Shown piece after piece: positions 1 to 8,508 of a stretch of DNA of 64,000 nucleotides; the stretch's first letter is position 1; every line of letters begins with the position of its first letter. The DNA lies in the NCBI GenBank assembly GCA_002347645.1, contig DDYF01000009.1:1-64000 (forward strand), read 5' to 3'. The notes under the pieces are model-generated. The model did no database searches, was not told the DNA's origin, and worked only from the letters and a program-made list of their open reading frames with translations. The DNA comes from Thermoleophilia bacterium UBA2241 (GTDB taxonomy: Bacteria; Actinomycetota; Thermoleophilia; UBA2241). Both the position numbers and the translations under genes were made by a program.

Positions 1-32
1 GGCGGCCGGCCGGCGCATGCCGGCCGGCCGCC
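1..32. terminator. GC-rich perfect hairpin at window edge
   Basis: A perfect inverted repeat with 14-bp arms rich in GGCC/CCGG and a four-base GCAT loop. It resembles the other U-tract-less hairpins at gene ends in this window, so it probably terminates a gene lying left of the window. No T-run follows. Confidence 0.5.
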
Positions 33-113
33 GTCGTCGTTCCGGGGCCTGCTCCGTCCACCGCCGCTGTGATTGAATCCTCAGAGGCAGCGCAAGCGGC
101 AGAGGAGGCGTCC

Positions 114-1394
114 ATGGACTTCAAGGTAGCCCTGGCGGAGGCTGAGAGGGAGTACGCCGAGCGGCACCCGGGATCGCGTGCCGCGATGACCCGGATGGCG
201 GCCTGGATGCCGGGGGGCGATACCCGCTCCACGACTTGGTTCCGCCCCTACCCTCTCGTGATGGACCGTGCCGAGCGCGTCGAGATGACCGACGTCGACG
301 GCAACGTCGTCCTCGACTTCCTGGGCAACTACACCGCGCTCGTCCACGGCCACCGCCCTCCGTTCATCCTTGCCGCGATCGAGGACGCGCTGCGGCGGGA
401 CTTCCTCTTCGGGACACCGATGCCGGAGCAAGGCGAGCTGGCGCGTCGCATCGTCGAGCGGCTCGATTCGGCGGAGCGGGTGCGCTTCACGAACTCCGGC
501 ACGGAGGCCGGCATGCTCGCGGCGCGCGTCGCGCGTCGCTTCACCGGTCGCACGCGCCTCGCGCTGGCCGAGCACTCGTACCACGGCTCCTACGATCAGC
601 TGGTCTGGGATGCGGCCGAGCGGACTGGGGCGACCACCTTCCCGGCGAACGACGTCGGCGGCGCGGAGCGCGCGCTCGACGCGGCCGGGCCGCTGGCCGC
701 CGTCTTCCTCGAGCCGGTCCTCGGTTCGGGAGGCATCATCACCGTCGAGAACGACTTCCTGCGCTTTCTGCGCGAGTACACGCGGCGTACCGGCGCGCTC
801 TTGATCTTCGACGAGGTGATGACCTTCCGCCTGGGGCACGGCGGTCGTCAGCAGGCGACCGGCGTGGCGCCCGACCTGACGATGCTCGGCAAGATCATCG
901 GGGGCGGCATGCCGGTCGGGGCGGTGGCCGGGCGCGCCGACGTGCTCGCGGTCACAGACCCGAGCGCGCCCGGCAGCATGGAGCACAGCGGCACCTTCAA
1001 CGGGCACCGGCTGACCATGGTCGCGGGCGCGGCCGGCCTCGACGCGCTCGACCGCGCGGCCATCGAACGCTTGAACCGCCTCGGAGACCGGCTCCGCGAC
1101 GGGCTCCTGAAGGTGGCGGACGGCGCCAAGGTGCCGGTGTCGGTCACATCGTGCGGCTCGCTTGTCAACCTGCACGCGGCGGCCGACGTCACGACCCCGG
1201 CGCAGGCGGAAGGGGCCGCTCACTCCGGTCTCGCCCGGTACCTCCACCTTGCGCTTATCAACCGTGGCGTGCTCATGGCCCACCGCGGTGAGATGTGCAT
1301 CTCGACGGCGATGACGGAGGACACGGTCGACCGCGCGGTCGCTGCCGCCGCCGACGCGCTCGCGGAGGCGGCGCGTCTCGAGGGCCTCGAGTGA
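114..1394 (+). CDS. Class III aminotransferase, glutamate-1-semialdehyde aminomutase-like
   Basis: A cytoplasmic PLP enzyme of about 426 residues, the usual length for the class III (ornithine/GSA) aminotransferase family. FDEVMTFR near residue 232 holds the Asp that contacts the PLP ring nitrogen, and LGKIIGGGMPVGAVAG near 258 supplies the Schiff-base lysine (about Lys260). The ATG at 114 was chosen because AGAGGAGG (101-108) lies five bases upstream; an earlier GTG at 69 has no such site. The stop overlaps the next gene by four bases (GTGA). Sequence alone cannot separate a tetrapyrrole enzyme from a catabolic aminotransferase. The acyl-CoA synthetase and BKACE neighbours and the absence of other hem genes favour a catabolic role, perhaps on a beta-amino acid (inference). 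Confidence 0.85.
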   Translation: MDFKVALAEAEREYAERHPGSRAAMTRMAAWMPGGDTRSTTWFRPYPLVMDRAERVEMTDVDGNVVLDFLGNYTALVHGHRPPFILAAIEDALRRDFLFGTPMPEQGELARRIVERLDSAERVRFTNSGTEAGMLAARVARRFTGRTRLALAEHSYHGSYDQLVWDAAERTGATTFPANDVGGAERALDAAGPLAAVFLEPVLGSGGIITVENDFLRFLREYTRRTGALLIFDEVMTFRLGHGGRQQATGVAPDLTMLGKIIGGGMPVGAVAGRADVLAVTDPSAPGSMEHSGTFNGHRLTMVAGAAGLDALDRAAIERLNRLGDRLRDGLLKVADGAKVPVSVTSCGSLVNLHAAADVTTPAQAEGAAHSGLARYLHLALINRGVLMAHRGEMCISTAMTEDTVDRAVAAAADALAEAARLEGLE

Positions 1395-3478
1395 CCGACG
1401 CCGCGCCGCGCGACCTCACCTCGCTCTTCGCGCCGCGTTCGGTGGCGATCGTCGGCGCCTCTGGCGATCGCTCCAAGTGGGGCGGTGACGTCGGCGCGCG
1501 CTTGCTGCGCGGCGAGCACCGCCGCCGCGTCTACCTCGTGAACGGCCGTGGCGGCGAGGTCTTCGGCAGAAGGGCCTACCCCGCGCTGCGCGACCTGCCC
1601 GAGGGCCCCGACCTCGTCATCCTCGCCATGCCCGCGACCTTGCTCGAGGACGTCGTCGAGGACTGCGTCGCGATGGAGGTCAAGGCCGTGGTCGCAGTGA
1701 CGGCGATGCTCGGCGAGATGGGCGCCGAGGGCAAGGCCCGCGAACTGGCGGCCGCGGCGCGTCTGCGCGCCGCGGGGGCCCTGTTCGTGGGCCCGAACTG
1801 CCTCGGCGTCGCCGACACCACGAGCGAGCTGTACGCAGTCGCCTTCCTCGACGTCCTCCCGGGCAGGGTCGGTCTCGTCTCCCAGAGCGGGGGCTTCGGC
1901 GAGGAGCTCAACCTGCGCATGGCCGAGTTCCACCTCGGCTACTCGCGCTTCGTGGCCATCGGTAACCAGGCGGATGTCGACACCCCCGAGGTCCTGCGCT
2001 CGTTCGTCGGCCACGAGCCGACGCGCGCAGTGGTCGTCTACGCCGAGGAGCTGCGCGACGGGCGTGCGTTCGCGCGCGCGGCGCACGAGCTCGTGGCCTC
2101 GGGGACGCCGGTCGTGCTGCTCGCGCCGGGCCGCTCCGAGGCCAGCTCGCGCGTCGCGCGCACGCACACGGGCTCGCTGACGTCCGACACCGTCGCCGTC
2201 GACGCCGCCTGCCGGGCGGCCGGGGTGCTGCGCGTCGACACGCAGCGCGAGGCGCTCGAGACGCTGGTCGCGCTGCTCGGCGCACCGCGTCCCGCCGGCT
2301 GCCGTGTCGCCGTCGTGTCGGACGGCGGCGGCACCGGGGCGATCTGCGCCGACGCCGTCTCGGCCGCCGGCTTCGAGGTGCCGGCCTTCAGTGACGCCAC
2401 GCACGAGCGTCTGCGTGCGATCCTGCCGGCGAACGCCGGCTGCTCGAACCCCGTGGACTTCGCCGCCGCGACCTACGACCCGGAGGCCTATGAGCGCGTG
2501 ATCGGCGTGGTCGCCGGGTGCGGCGAGGTCGACGCGATCCTCGCCAGCGGCGTCATCGGCTTCTGGGGCGCGCGCTTCCCCGAGCAGACGGGCATGGTCG
2601 CCAAGGAGCATGCGAGCCTGGTGCGCATGGCTGAGGAGGTGAAGGCCGGCGGCCTGCCGCTGCTCGCCAACACGCCCGAGGTCTGCGCCGTCGTCGACGA
2701 CCTGCGCGCGCGTGGCCTGCCGCTGTACCGCGACGTGGAGTCGGCGGTGGCCTCCCTGGCCCGCCTGGCCGCGGCGAGGCAGCCGCCGCTGGGCGTTCCC
2801 GATCTGCCGGCGCGCGCCGCGCGGCCCGTGTGTGCCGAGGGCTACTGGCAGGCACGCGCGGCGCTCGCCGAGGCAGGCGTGCCGCTGGTCGAGGCGCGTC
2901 GCACATCGTCTCCCGGTGGGGCGCTCGCCGCAGCCGCCGACCTCGGCTACCCCGTCGTCGTCAAGGCGGCCGGCCTGCTCCACAAGTCCGACGCGGGCGG
3001 CGTCGTGCTCGGCGTCGCCGACGACGAGGCGCTCGCGGAGGCCGTGCGCGACCTGGGCGAGCGCCTCGGACCCGGCGTCGGCGACCTTGCCCTCGAGCGG
3101 ATGGCGCCGCTCGACGCCGGAGTGGAGCTGATCCTCGGCTGCCACTGGGACGAGCGCTTCGGTCCGCTGCTCACGGTCGGTGTCGGCGGCGTCTACACAG
3201 AGCTCTTCGCCGACACGCGGACGGTGTTCGCCCCGGTCGACGAGGCGCTCGCGGAGCGCCTGATCCTCGAGCTGCGCGGCGCGCCACTCCTGTGCGGCGC
3301 GCGCGGCCGGCCGCCGCTCGACGTCGCGGCGGCGGCGCGCGCCGCCGCCGCCCTGTCGCGGTTCGCCGCCGCCCACCCCGAAGTCGCCGCCGCCGAGGTG
3401 AACCCGTTGCTCGTCTTCCCGCAGGGCGCCGTCGGTCTCGACGCGCGCCTCGTCCTTTCTGCCACGGGAGGCGTGTGA
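1391..3478 (+). CDS. NDP-forming acyl-CoA synthetase (fused alpha-beta)
   Basis: A protein of about 695 residues that would interconvert acyl-CoA + ADP + Pi with acid + CoA + ATP. Domain order: a CoA-binding Rossmann domain (residues 8-105, LFAPRSVAIVGAS), two succinyl-CoA-ligase-like domains (about 150-460) and a C-terminal ATP-grasp domain (about 480-690, YPVVVKAAG, LLHKSDAGGVVLG). THTGSLTSD near residue 258 carries the histidine expected to be phosphorylated during catalysis. The GTG at 1391 overlaps the preceding TGA, implying translational coupling. In context it probably conserves energy from the acyl-CoA produced by the downstream BKACE enzyme. The exact acyl group is unknown. Confidence 0.88.
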   Translation: MTDAAPRDLTSLFAPRSVAIVGASGDRSKWGGDVGARLLRGEHRRRVYLVNGRGGEVFGRRAYPALRDLPEGPDLVILAMPATLLEDVVEDCVAMEVKAVVAVTAMLGEMGAEGKARELAAAARLRAAGALFVGPNCLGVADTTSELYAVAFLDVLPGRVGLVSQSGGFGEELNLRMAEFHLGYSRFVAIGNQADVDTPEVLRSFVGHEPTRAVVVYAEELRDGRAFARAAHELVASGTPVVLLAPGRSEASSRVARTHTGSLTSDTVAVDAACRAAGVLRVDTQREALETLVALLGAPRPAGCRVAVVSDGGGTGAICADAVSAAGFEVPAFSDATHERLRAILPANAGCSNPVDFAAATYDPEAYERVIGVVAGCGEVDAILASGVIGFWGARFPEQTGMVAKEHASLVRMAEEVKAGGLPLLANTPEVCAVVDDLRARGLPLYRDVESAVASLARLAAARQPPLGVPDLPARAARPVCAEGYWQARAALAEAGVPLVEARRTSSPGGALAAAADLGYPVVVKAAGLLHKSDAGGVVLGVADDEALAEAVRDLGERLGPGVGDLALERMAPLDAGVELILGCHWDERFGPLLTVGVGGVYTELFADTRTVFAPVDEALAERLILELRGAPLLCGARGRPPLDVAAAARAAAALSRFAAAHPEVAAAEVNPLLVFPQGAVGLDARLVLSATGGV

Positions 3479-3536
3479 GCCCCAGAGCGGCCCAGTCCTG
3501 CTCGTCCGGCCTGCGCCGCGTCACAGGAGGTCGCGT

Positions 3537-4409
3537 GTGAACACCGAGGTCATCGTCACCTGCGCCGTCACCGGCGGGAGCGAGCCGGTCGCTCACCGGC
3601 CGAAGACCCCGAAGGAGATCGCCGCCGCGGCGCTCGACGCGGCACGCGCCGGCGCCGCCGTCGCTCACATCCATGTGCGCGACCCCGAGACCGGTGCCGC
3701 CTCGCGCGAGGTCGACCTGTACCGCGAGGTCGTCGACACGATCCGCGCGAGCGACGTCGACGTCGTCCTCAACCTCACCACCGGCATGGGCATGGACATG
3801 GTGATCCTCGACGACGACCCCACGTGCGCCGGCCCCGGCAGCGACATCGTGCCGGCGCTCGAGCGCATGCCCCACGTGGAGCAGTTGCTGCCCGAGATCT
3901 GCTCGTTCGACTGCGGCAACTACACGTTCGGGGAGAACGTCGTGTCCATCACCACGCTCGAGATGGCGCGCAAGCTCGCGAAGCGTATGCAGGAGCTCGG
4001 CGTGCGGCCAGAGATGGAGGTCTTCGACCTGGGCAACATCGAGGCCTCGAAGACCCTGCTCCGCGAGGGGCTGCTCGACGACCCGCCCTACTACCAGCTG
4101 TGCCTCGGCATCATCGGTAACGCGCCGGCCACGCCGGAGGCGATGCTCGCGATGCGCGACATGCTCCCGCAGGGAGCCGTGTGGTCGGCGTTCGGGGTGT
4201 CGCGCTGGGAGATGCCGATGGTCGCGCAGGCCGTCCTCGCCGGGGGCAACGTGCGGGTCGGGATGGAGGACAACATCTGGTTGACGAAGGGCGTTCCCGC
4301 GACCAACGCGCAGCTCGTCGAGAAGGCGATCGGCATCATCGAAAGCCTGGGCGCGCGGGTGGCCTCGCCCGAGGAGGCCCGCGCGCGCCTCAAGCTCACG
4401 AAGCGCTGA
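3537..4409 (+). CDS. Beta-keto acid cleavage enzyme (BKACE, DUF849)
   Basis: A 290-residue TIM-barrel enzyme of the family typified by 3-keto-5-aminohexanoate cleavage enzyme (Kce). Members condense a beta-keto acid with acetyl-CoA, giving acetoacetate and a new acyl-CoA. Visible hallmarks are the Zn-binding HIHVRDPETG (His44, His46), the FDLGNIEA region and GNVRVGMEDN with the conserved acidic residue near 247. GTG at 3537 follows AGGAGG (3525-3530) by six bases. It lies 58 bp after the acyl-CoA synthetase, so probably in the same operon. The family is broad and substrate is set by a few pocket residues I cannot assign, so calling it kce would overreach. Confidence 0.88.
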   Translation: MNTEVIVTCAVTGGSEPVAHRPKTPKEIAAAALDAARAGAAVAHIHVRDPETGAASREVDLYREVVDTIRASDVDVVLNLTTGMGMDMVILDDDPTCAGPGSDIVPALERMPHVEQLLPEICSFDCGNYTFGENVVSITTLEMARKLAKRMQELGVRPEMEVFDLGNIEASKTLLREGLLDDPPYYQLCLGIIGNAPATPEAMLAMRDMLPQGAVWSAFGVSRWEMPMVAQAVLAGGNVRVGMEDNIWLTKGVPATNAQLVEKAIGIIESLGARVASPEEARARLKLTKR

Positions 4410-4430
4410 GGGCGCTCAGGGAGTGTGACA

Positions 4431-4476
4431 GCGCGAAGGGGGCGGCGAGCCGAACGGCTCGCCGCCCCCTTCGCGC
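4431..4476. terminator. Bidirectional GC-rich hairpin terminator
   Basis: A perfect 21-bp stem (4431-4451 with 4456-4476) and a GAAC loop, between the converging BKACE and rubrerythrin genes. No U-tract on either side. Position implies it ends both transcripts. Confidence 0.75.
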
Positions 4477-4485
4477 ATCAGCGGC

Positions 4486-5064
4486 TCAGTAGTTCTCGGC
4501 GAACAGCTGGAAGTACGGCTGCGGGTGCGTGCAGGTCGGGCACACCTTCGGCGCGCTCGTCCCCTCGTGGATGTAGCCGCACTTGCGGCACATCCACTTG
4601 ACCTTGTCCTTCTTCTTGAAGACCTCGTCGCTCTCGACGTTGGCGAGAAGCTTGCGATAGCGCTCCTCGTGCATCGACTCGGCCCTGGCGACCATGCGGA
4701 AGGTCGTGGCGACGTCCTTGAAGCCCTCCTGCTCGGCGACGTCGGCAAAGGCCGGGTAGAGGTCGGTCCACTCCTCGTGCTCGCCGGCCGCGGCGGCTGC
4801 CAGATGCTCGGCCGTGGTGCCCTCGTACCGGCCTGCCGGATACGCCGCCGTGATCTCGACCATGCCGCCCTCGAGGTGCTTGAAGAACCGCTTCGCGTGC
4901 TGGCGCTCGTGCTCGGCGGTCTCGAGGAAGATGGCGGCGATCTGCTCGAAGCCGTCCTTCTGCGCCGCCTTCGCGTAGAAGGTGTACCGGTTGCGCGCCT
5001 GGCTCTCGCCGGCGAACGCCTTGAGGAGATTCTGCTCGGTCTTGCTGCCCTTGATGCTCGCCAT
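4486..5064 (-). CDS. Rubrerythrin
   Basis: A 192-residue non-haem di-iron protein of the reductive peroxide-scavenging family used mostly by anaerobes. The N-terminal ferritin-like four-helix domain (residues 1-140) shows the carboxylate motifs AGESQARNRYTFYA, ETAEHERQHAK and MVARAESMHEERYR. The C-terminal rubredoxin domain has two Cys pairs (CRKCGYIHEG and CPTC) for an Fe(SCys)4 site. AAGGAG lies about eight bases before the ATG at 5064. It is divergent from catalase and close to a PerR-type regulator, which suggests shared peroxide control. Confidence 0.95.
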   Translation of the reverse strand: MASIKGSKTEQNLLKAFAGESQARNRYTFYAKAAQKDGFEQIAAIFLETAEHERQHAKRFFKHLEGGMVEITAAYPAGRYEGTTAEHLAAAAAGEHEEWTDLYPAFADVAEQEGFKDVATTFRMVARAESMHEERYRKLLANVESDEVFKKKDKVKWMCRKCGYIHEGTSAPKVCPTCTHPQPYFQLFAENY

Positions 5065-5099
5065 CGATCGACTCCTTGTGTGGTGGGTGCCCTCGTCAG

Positions 5100-5127
5100 T
5101 CTATCAGGCTTCTTCGGTCCGGATAGA
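5100..5127. promoter_or_regulatory. Inverted repeat upstream of rubrerythrin
   Basis: TCTATCAGG (5100-5108) and CCGGATAGA (5119-5127) form an 8/9 inverted repeat around a 10-base spacer, 36 bp upstream of the rubrerythrin start and on the catalase side. It could be an operator or the base of a leader hairpin. It does not match the PerR box pattern. Confidence 0.3.
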
Positions 5128-5189
5128 ACGCTTCGGGACGACGCGGGCGCCGTCGCCAAAGCGGTCTCAGCGGCCGGCCGCGGCCATGA

Positions 5190-5204
5190 TTGGAAATCTT
5201 CTAA
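5190..5204. promoter_or_regulatory. Candidate PerR box
   Basis: TTGGAAATCTTCTAA is a 15-bp imperfect palindrome (TTxGAA-N3-TTCxAA). It keeps the TT..AA...TT..AA skeleton of the Bacillus Per box (TTATAATNATTATAA). It sits in an unusually AT-rich patch 85 bp upstream of the catalase start, in the shared catalase/rubrerythrin upstream region. Confidence 0.4.
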
Positions 5205-5288
5205 ATGGGACAGGACGTCTCTGACGGGGCCGGGGGAGCTTCGCCGCAGTGCTCCCCGGCAGCGACCGCGATTCCGAGGAGGCGAGAC

Positions 5289-6743
5289 GTGGACGAGCGT
5301 CCCAAGCTCACGACTGAGGCCGGCGCGCCGGTCGCCGACAACCAGCACTCGCAGACGGCCGGGCCGAGCGGCCCAGTGCTCATGCAGGACCAGCATCTCA
5401 TCGAGAAGCTGGCGCACTTCAACCGTGAGCGCATCCCCGAGCGCGTCGTGCACGCGCGCGGGTCCGGTGCCTACGGCGAGTTCCAGGTCACCAAGGACGT
5501 CACCGCGTACACGAAGGCCCGCTTCCTCAGCGCGGTGGGCAAGAAGACCGAGGTCTTCGCCCGCTTCTCGACCGTGGCCGGAGGGCGCGGGTCGGCCGAC
5601 GCCGCTCGCGACCCGCGCGGTTTCGCCGTCAAGTTCTACACCGAGGACGGCAACTACGACCTGGTGGGCAACGACACGCCGATCTTCTTCATCCGCGACC
5701 CGCTCAAGTTCCCCGATTTCATCCACTCGCAGAAGCCCGACCCGCGTACCAACCGCCAGGAGCCGGACAACGTCTGGGACTTCTTCAGCCTCTCGCCCGA
5801 GGCGACGCACATGTTCACGTGGCTCTTCGGCGACCGCGGCATCCCCGCGAGCTACCGCCACATGGACGGCTTCGGCTCGCACACCTTCCAGTGGACGAAC
5901 GCGGCCGGCGAGCAGTTCTTCGTGAAGTACCACTTCAAGACCGACCAGGGCATCGAGTGCCTGACGGCGCAGGAGGCCGCCAAGGTGGCGGGCGAGAACC
6001 CCGACTCGCACCAGATCGACCTGCTCGAGGCCATCGACCGCGGCGAGCACCCGACGTGGACGCTCAAGGTGCAGATCATGCCGGCGGCCGAGGCCAAGAC
6101 GTACCGCTTCAATCCCTTCGACCTGACGAAGGTCTGGCCGTACGCCGACTACCCGCTGCAAGAGATCGGCAAGCTCACGCTGAACCGCAACCCGGAGAAC
6201 TACTTCGCCGACGTCGAGCAGGCCGCGTTCGACCCGGCGCACTTCGTGCCCGGGATCGGGCCGTCCCCGGACAAGATGCTGCAGGGACGGCTGTTCGCTT
6301 ACGGCGACGCGCACCGCTATCGCCTGGGCGCGAACCACATCCAGCTGCCGGTGAACGCGCCGCACGCCGCCAAGGTGGCCAACTACGGGCGCGACGGCTT
6401 CATGCGCGCCGACGGCAACTTCGGCGGCGCCAAGAACTACGAGCCCAACAGCTTCGGCGGGCCGGTCGAGACGGGCGAGCCGCTGTACGCTGGACTGGCG
6501 ACCGACGGGCCGAGCGGCACGTACGAGTGGGACAGCCGCGAGGGTGACGACTTCGTCCAGGCCGGCGCGCTGTACCGCGTCATGGACGAGGCCGCGCGTG
6601 CACGGCTCGTGGACAACATCGCCGCCGGTCTGTCGCAGGTGTCGAAGGACGACATCATCGAGCGCTCGGTCTCGTACTTCGAGAGGGCCGACCCCGAGTA
6701 CGGCGCCAAGGTGCGGGAGGCCGTGGCGAAGCTGCGCAAGTAG
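5289..6743 (+). CDS. katA: Haem catalase, small-subunit clade
   Basis: A monofunctional haem catalase of about 484 residues that dismutates hydrogen peroxide in the cytoplasm, matching the usual small-subunit length. The catalytic distal His is in RVVHARGSG (about His55), the distal Asn in LVGNDTPIFFIRD (about Asn128), and the proximal haem-ligand Tyr in LFAYGDAHRYRLG (about Tyr338). GTG at 5289 was preferred over an upstream ATG (5205) because GAGGAGG (5276-5282) precedes it by six bases and the N-terminus then aligns with Bacillus KatA-type proteins. A candidate Per box lies upstream and a PerR-like gene downstream. The gene ends in TAG. Confidence 0.95.
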   Translation: MDERPKLTTEAGAPVADNQHSQTAGPSGPVLMQDQHLIEKLAHFNRERIPERVVHARGSGAYGEFQVTKDVTAYTKARFLSAVGKKTEVFARFSTVAGGRGSADAARDPRGFAVKFYTEDGNYDLVGNDTPIFFIRDPLKFPDFIHSQKPDPRTNRQEPDNVWDFFSLSPEATHMFTWLFGDRGIPASYRHMDGFGSHTFQWTNAAGEQFFVKYHFKTDQGIECLTAQEAAKVAGENPDSHQIDLLEAIDRGEHPTWTLKVQIMPAAEAKTYRFNPFDLTKVWPYADYPLQEIGKLTLNRNPENYFADVEQAAFDPAHFVPGIGPSPDKMLQGRLFAYGDAHRYRLGANHIQLPVNAPHAAKVANYGRDGFMRADGNFGGAKNYEPNSFGGPVETGEPLYAGLATDGPSGTYEWDSREGDDFVQAGALYRVMDEAARARLVDNIAAGLSQVSKDDIIERSVSYFERADPEYGAKVREAVAKLRK

Positions 6744-6797
6744 CACGCCCGGGGATCACCGGTCGCCCTGTGCGGCCGAGGGGGCGTCGAGAGCAAA

Positions 6798-6843
6798 GGG
6801 ACGGGGCGGCCCGCGTCCGTCAGGACGCGGGCCGCCCCGTCCC
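6798..6843. terminator. Bidirectional GC-rich hairpin terminator
   Basis: A perfect 21-bp stem (6798-6818 with 6823-6843) with a GTCA loop between the converging catalase and perR genes, without a U-tract. Confidence 0.75.
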
Positions 6844-6883
6844 CTGTCACGCGCTCCGCTCCGTCAGTGGGCGCCCGACTTCC

Positions 6884-7318
6884 TCAGCGCGCCGCGCAGG
6901 CGCGGCAGCGTCCGTGGAACACGACCTCGACGCCGTGGACCTCGAACCCGTTTGACTGGCTGGCGGCCAGGCGTAGTCCGCGGGCGACTCCGGGGTCGAG
7001 GTCGGCCAGCGCGCCGCAGACGTCGCAGACGACGTGGTGGTGCGGGTCGACGTTGTAGTCGAACGCCGCCGAGCGCCGCCCCGCGTGCACCTCGCGCAGC
7101 TCGCCCATCGCGGCCAGGGCGGAGAGCGTGTTGTAGACGGTGGCCAGCGAGACGCGGTGGCCTCCACGCAGTACGGCGTCGTGCACCTGCTCGGCGGTGG
7201 TGTGCGCCCGCGCGTCGTCGAGCGCCGCGACGATCGCGACGCGCTGCGGTGTCATGCGCCAGCCGCGGGCGCGCAGGCGCTGCGCGAGCGAGGGGTGACG
7301 CGTCGGACTTCGTGTCAC
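6884..7318 (-). CDS. perR: Fur-family regulator, PerR type
   Basis: A 144-residue regulator with an N-terminal winged helix (MTPQRVAIVAAL, SLATVYNTLSALAAMGEL) and a C-terminal metal-binding dimerisation domain. Two CxxC motifs (CDVC, CRAC) form the structural zinc site. The regulatory-site pattern FDYNVDPHHHVVCDVCG followed by ADLDPG aligns with PerR Asp85, His91, His93 and Asp104. Having Asp at the last position favours Fe(II)-based peroxide sensing over a Fur iron sensor (inference). GTG at 7318 starts five bases after the stop of the small upstream gene, so the two are probably co-transcribed. Likely targets are the neighbouring catalase and rubrerythrin. Confidence 0.82.
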   Translation of the reverse strand: MTRSPTRHPSLAQRLRARGWRMTPQRVAIVAALDDARAHTTAEQVHDAVLRGGHRVSLATVYNTLSALAAMGELREVHAGRRSAAFDYNVDPHHHVVCDVCGALADLDPGVARGLRLAASQSNGFEVHGVEVVFHGRCRACAAR

Positions 7319-7322
7319 CGCG

Positions 7323-7601
7323 TCAGCCCGCCCCGCCGCCGCCGGAGCGTACGGCGACGAGCGAGAGGCCGAGGCTGCTCTCCAGCGCGCGGATGCGCGC
7401 GAGCTGCTCGTCGCTCGGCTGAGCCGGTGGGACGTTCAGCGGCGGGCCGATCTCGGCCTGGACGGCCATGAGCCGCTCCTCTCTTGCCGGGTCCAGCGAG
7501 CGGCAGGCGAAGGCCACGAGCGTCAGGCCGGTCTCCCGTTCGAGGCCCTCGATCTCCCCGAGCTTCGAAGGCTCGAGGCCACGGGCGATCTCGCACACCA
7601 T
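7323..7601 (-). CDS. Small protein with internal repeat, co-transcribed with perR
   Basis: A 92-residue protein I do not recognise. The two halves carry a related pattern: LGEIEGLERETGLTLVAF (about 14-31) and LARIRALESSLGLSLVAV (about 69-86), i.e. LxxIxxLExxxGLxLVA, separated by a Pro-rich linker. It looks like a tandem repeat of a short helix-strand unit. No signal peptide or membrane segment. AGGAGG lies seven bases before the ATG at 7601; a GTG one codon earlier is also possible. It ends five bases before perR, which suggests a shared transcript. Confidence 0.6.
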   Translation of the reverse strand: MVCEIARGLEPSKLGEIEGLERETGLTLVAFACRSLDPAREERLMAVQAEIGPPLNVPPAQPSDEQLARIRALESSLGLSLVAVRSGGGGAG

Positions 7602-7854
7602 CACTTCACCTCCTGGGTCTGCACGGCGATGATACCCGGCCGGGACACTCCGCTGTCATCGCGGGCCGATCGGCCGGGCGTCAACGCCGGACGTCCCTCC
7701 ACGGTGGGCCCGCCCCCCGGCCTCATGCTCCTGCGGGGTGACGGCCGTTCCTCCCGGCGACGATGGCAGGTTCCTCCCGCGGGGTGACGACGGCCCACGG
7801 CCGTGCGTCTAGTCTGACCCCAGGCCCACGGGAAACCGAACCAAGGAGCGGGAG

Positions 7855-8448
7855 ATGACCACCATGACACTCACAGAGACGGGAACCAGGCAGAGGATCG
7901 ACCTCGGCGCGGCGTTCAAGCACGGCTGGCGCCTCTTCATCAAGGACGTCGTCCCCCTGCTCATCGCGACCGTGGTCGCGACGCTGCTGTCGATCGTCAC
8001 CGTCGGGATCCTCGCGGGGCCGTTGTACGCCGGCCTCTATCAGATGGTGCTGGCGCGGGTGAAGGACGGCAAGGAGCCGAGCTGGGACGACGTGTTCGGC
8101 GGTCTCGACCGCTTCTGGGCGTACCTCGGCGCAGCGCTCTTCCTGGTGATCGTCGTCGGGCTCGCCTGGATCACGATCGTGGGCGGCGTGCTGCTCGGGA
8201 CGATCTGGCTCTACGTCTTCCCGCTCATGGTCGACAAGCGCATGGGTCTCGGCGAGGCACTCGGGACGAGCTACCGGATGGTGCGCGAGAACGGGTTCCT
8301 GGAGCACCTCGTGCTGGTCATCCTGTTCGCGGTGATCGGCTCGATCGGTGGCCCCGCCTTCCTCTTGACGGCGCCCTTCACCATCGTGGCGACGATGGCG
8401 GCCTACTACCTGGCCGACGGTCGCGGCGAGGAGCTCGAGAAGGCCTGA
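7855..8448 (+). CDS. Multi-pass membrane protein, DUF975/DUF4013-like
   Basis: A 197-residue integral membrane protein with a cytoplasmic N-terminus (residues 1-28) and four to five hydrophobic segments near 30-58, 88-125 and 145-185. The FKHGWRLFIKDVVPLLIA start followed by alternating helices and a charged loop (KRMGLGEALGTSYRMVREN) resembles DUF975/DUF4013-type proteins of unknown function. AAGGAG lies upstream of the ATG at 7855. It is a single-gene unit closed by a hairpin at 8475. Confidence 0.7.
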   Translation: MTTMTLTETGTRQRIDLGAAFKHGWRLFIKDVVPLLIATVVATLLSIVTVGILAGPLYAGLYQMVLARVKDGKEPSWDDVFGGLDRFWAYLGAALFLVIVVGLAWITIVGGVLLGTIWLYVFPLMVDKRMGLGEALGTSYRMVRENGFLEHLVLVILFAVIGSIGGPAFLLTAPFTIVATMAAYYLADGRGEELEKA

Positions 8449-8474
8449 GCGCCGGCGACAGATGAAGCACCCCG

Positions 8475-8508
8475 GCGGGGGGCGCGGCCGCAAGGCCGCG
8501 CCCCCCGC
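8475..8508. terminator. GC-rich hairpin terminator
   Basis: A perfect 15-bp stem (8475-8489 with 8494-8508) and GCAA loop just after the membrane-protein stop. No U-tract. Confidence 0.7.

Noticed and set aside
1220..3376. A long open frame on the minus strand (over 700 codons) antisense to the acyl-CoA synthetase
   Set aside because: Arg/Gly/Ala-rich, no family motifs, and fully explained as the shadow of a GC-rich gene on the other strand.
4416..6746. A long minus-strand open frame covering rubrerythrin and catalase
   Set aside because: Composition is typical of an antisense shadow; both real genes have complete catalytic motifs.
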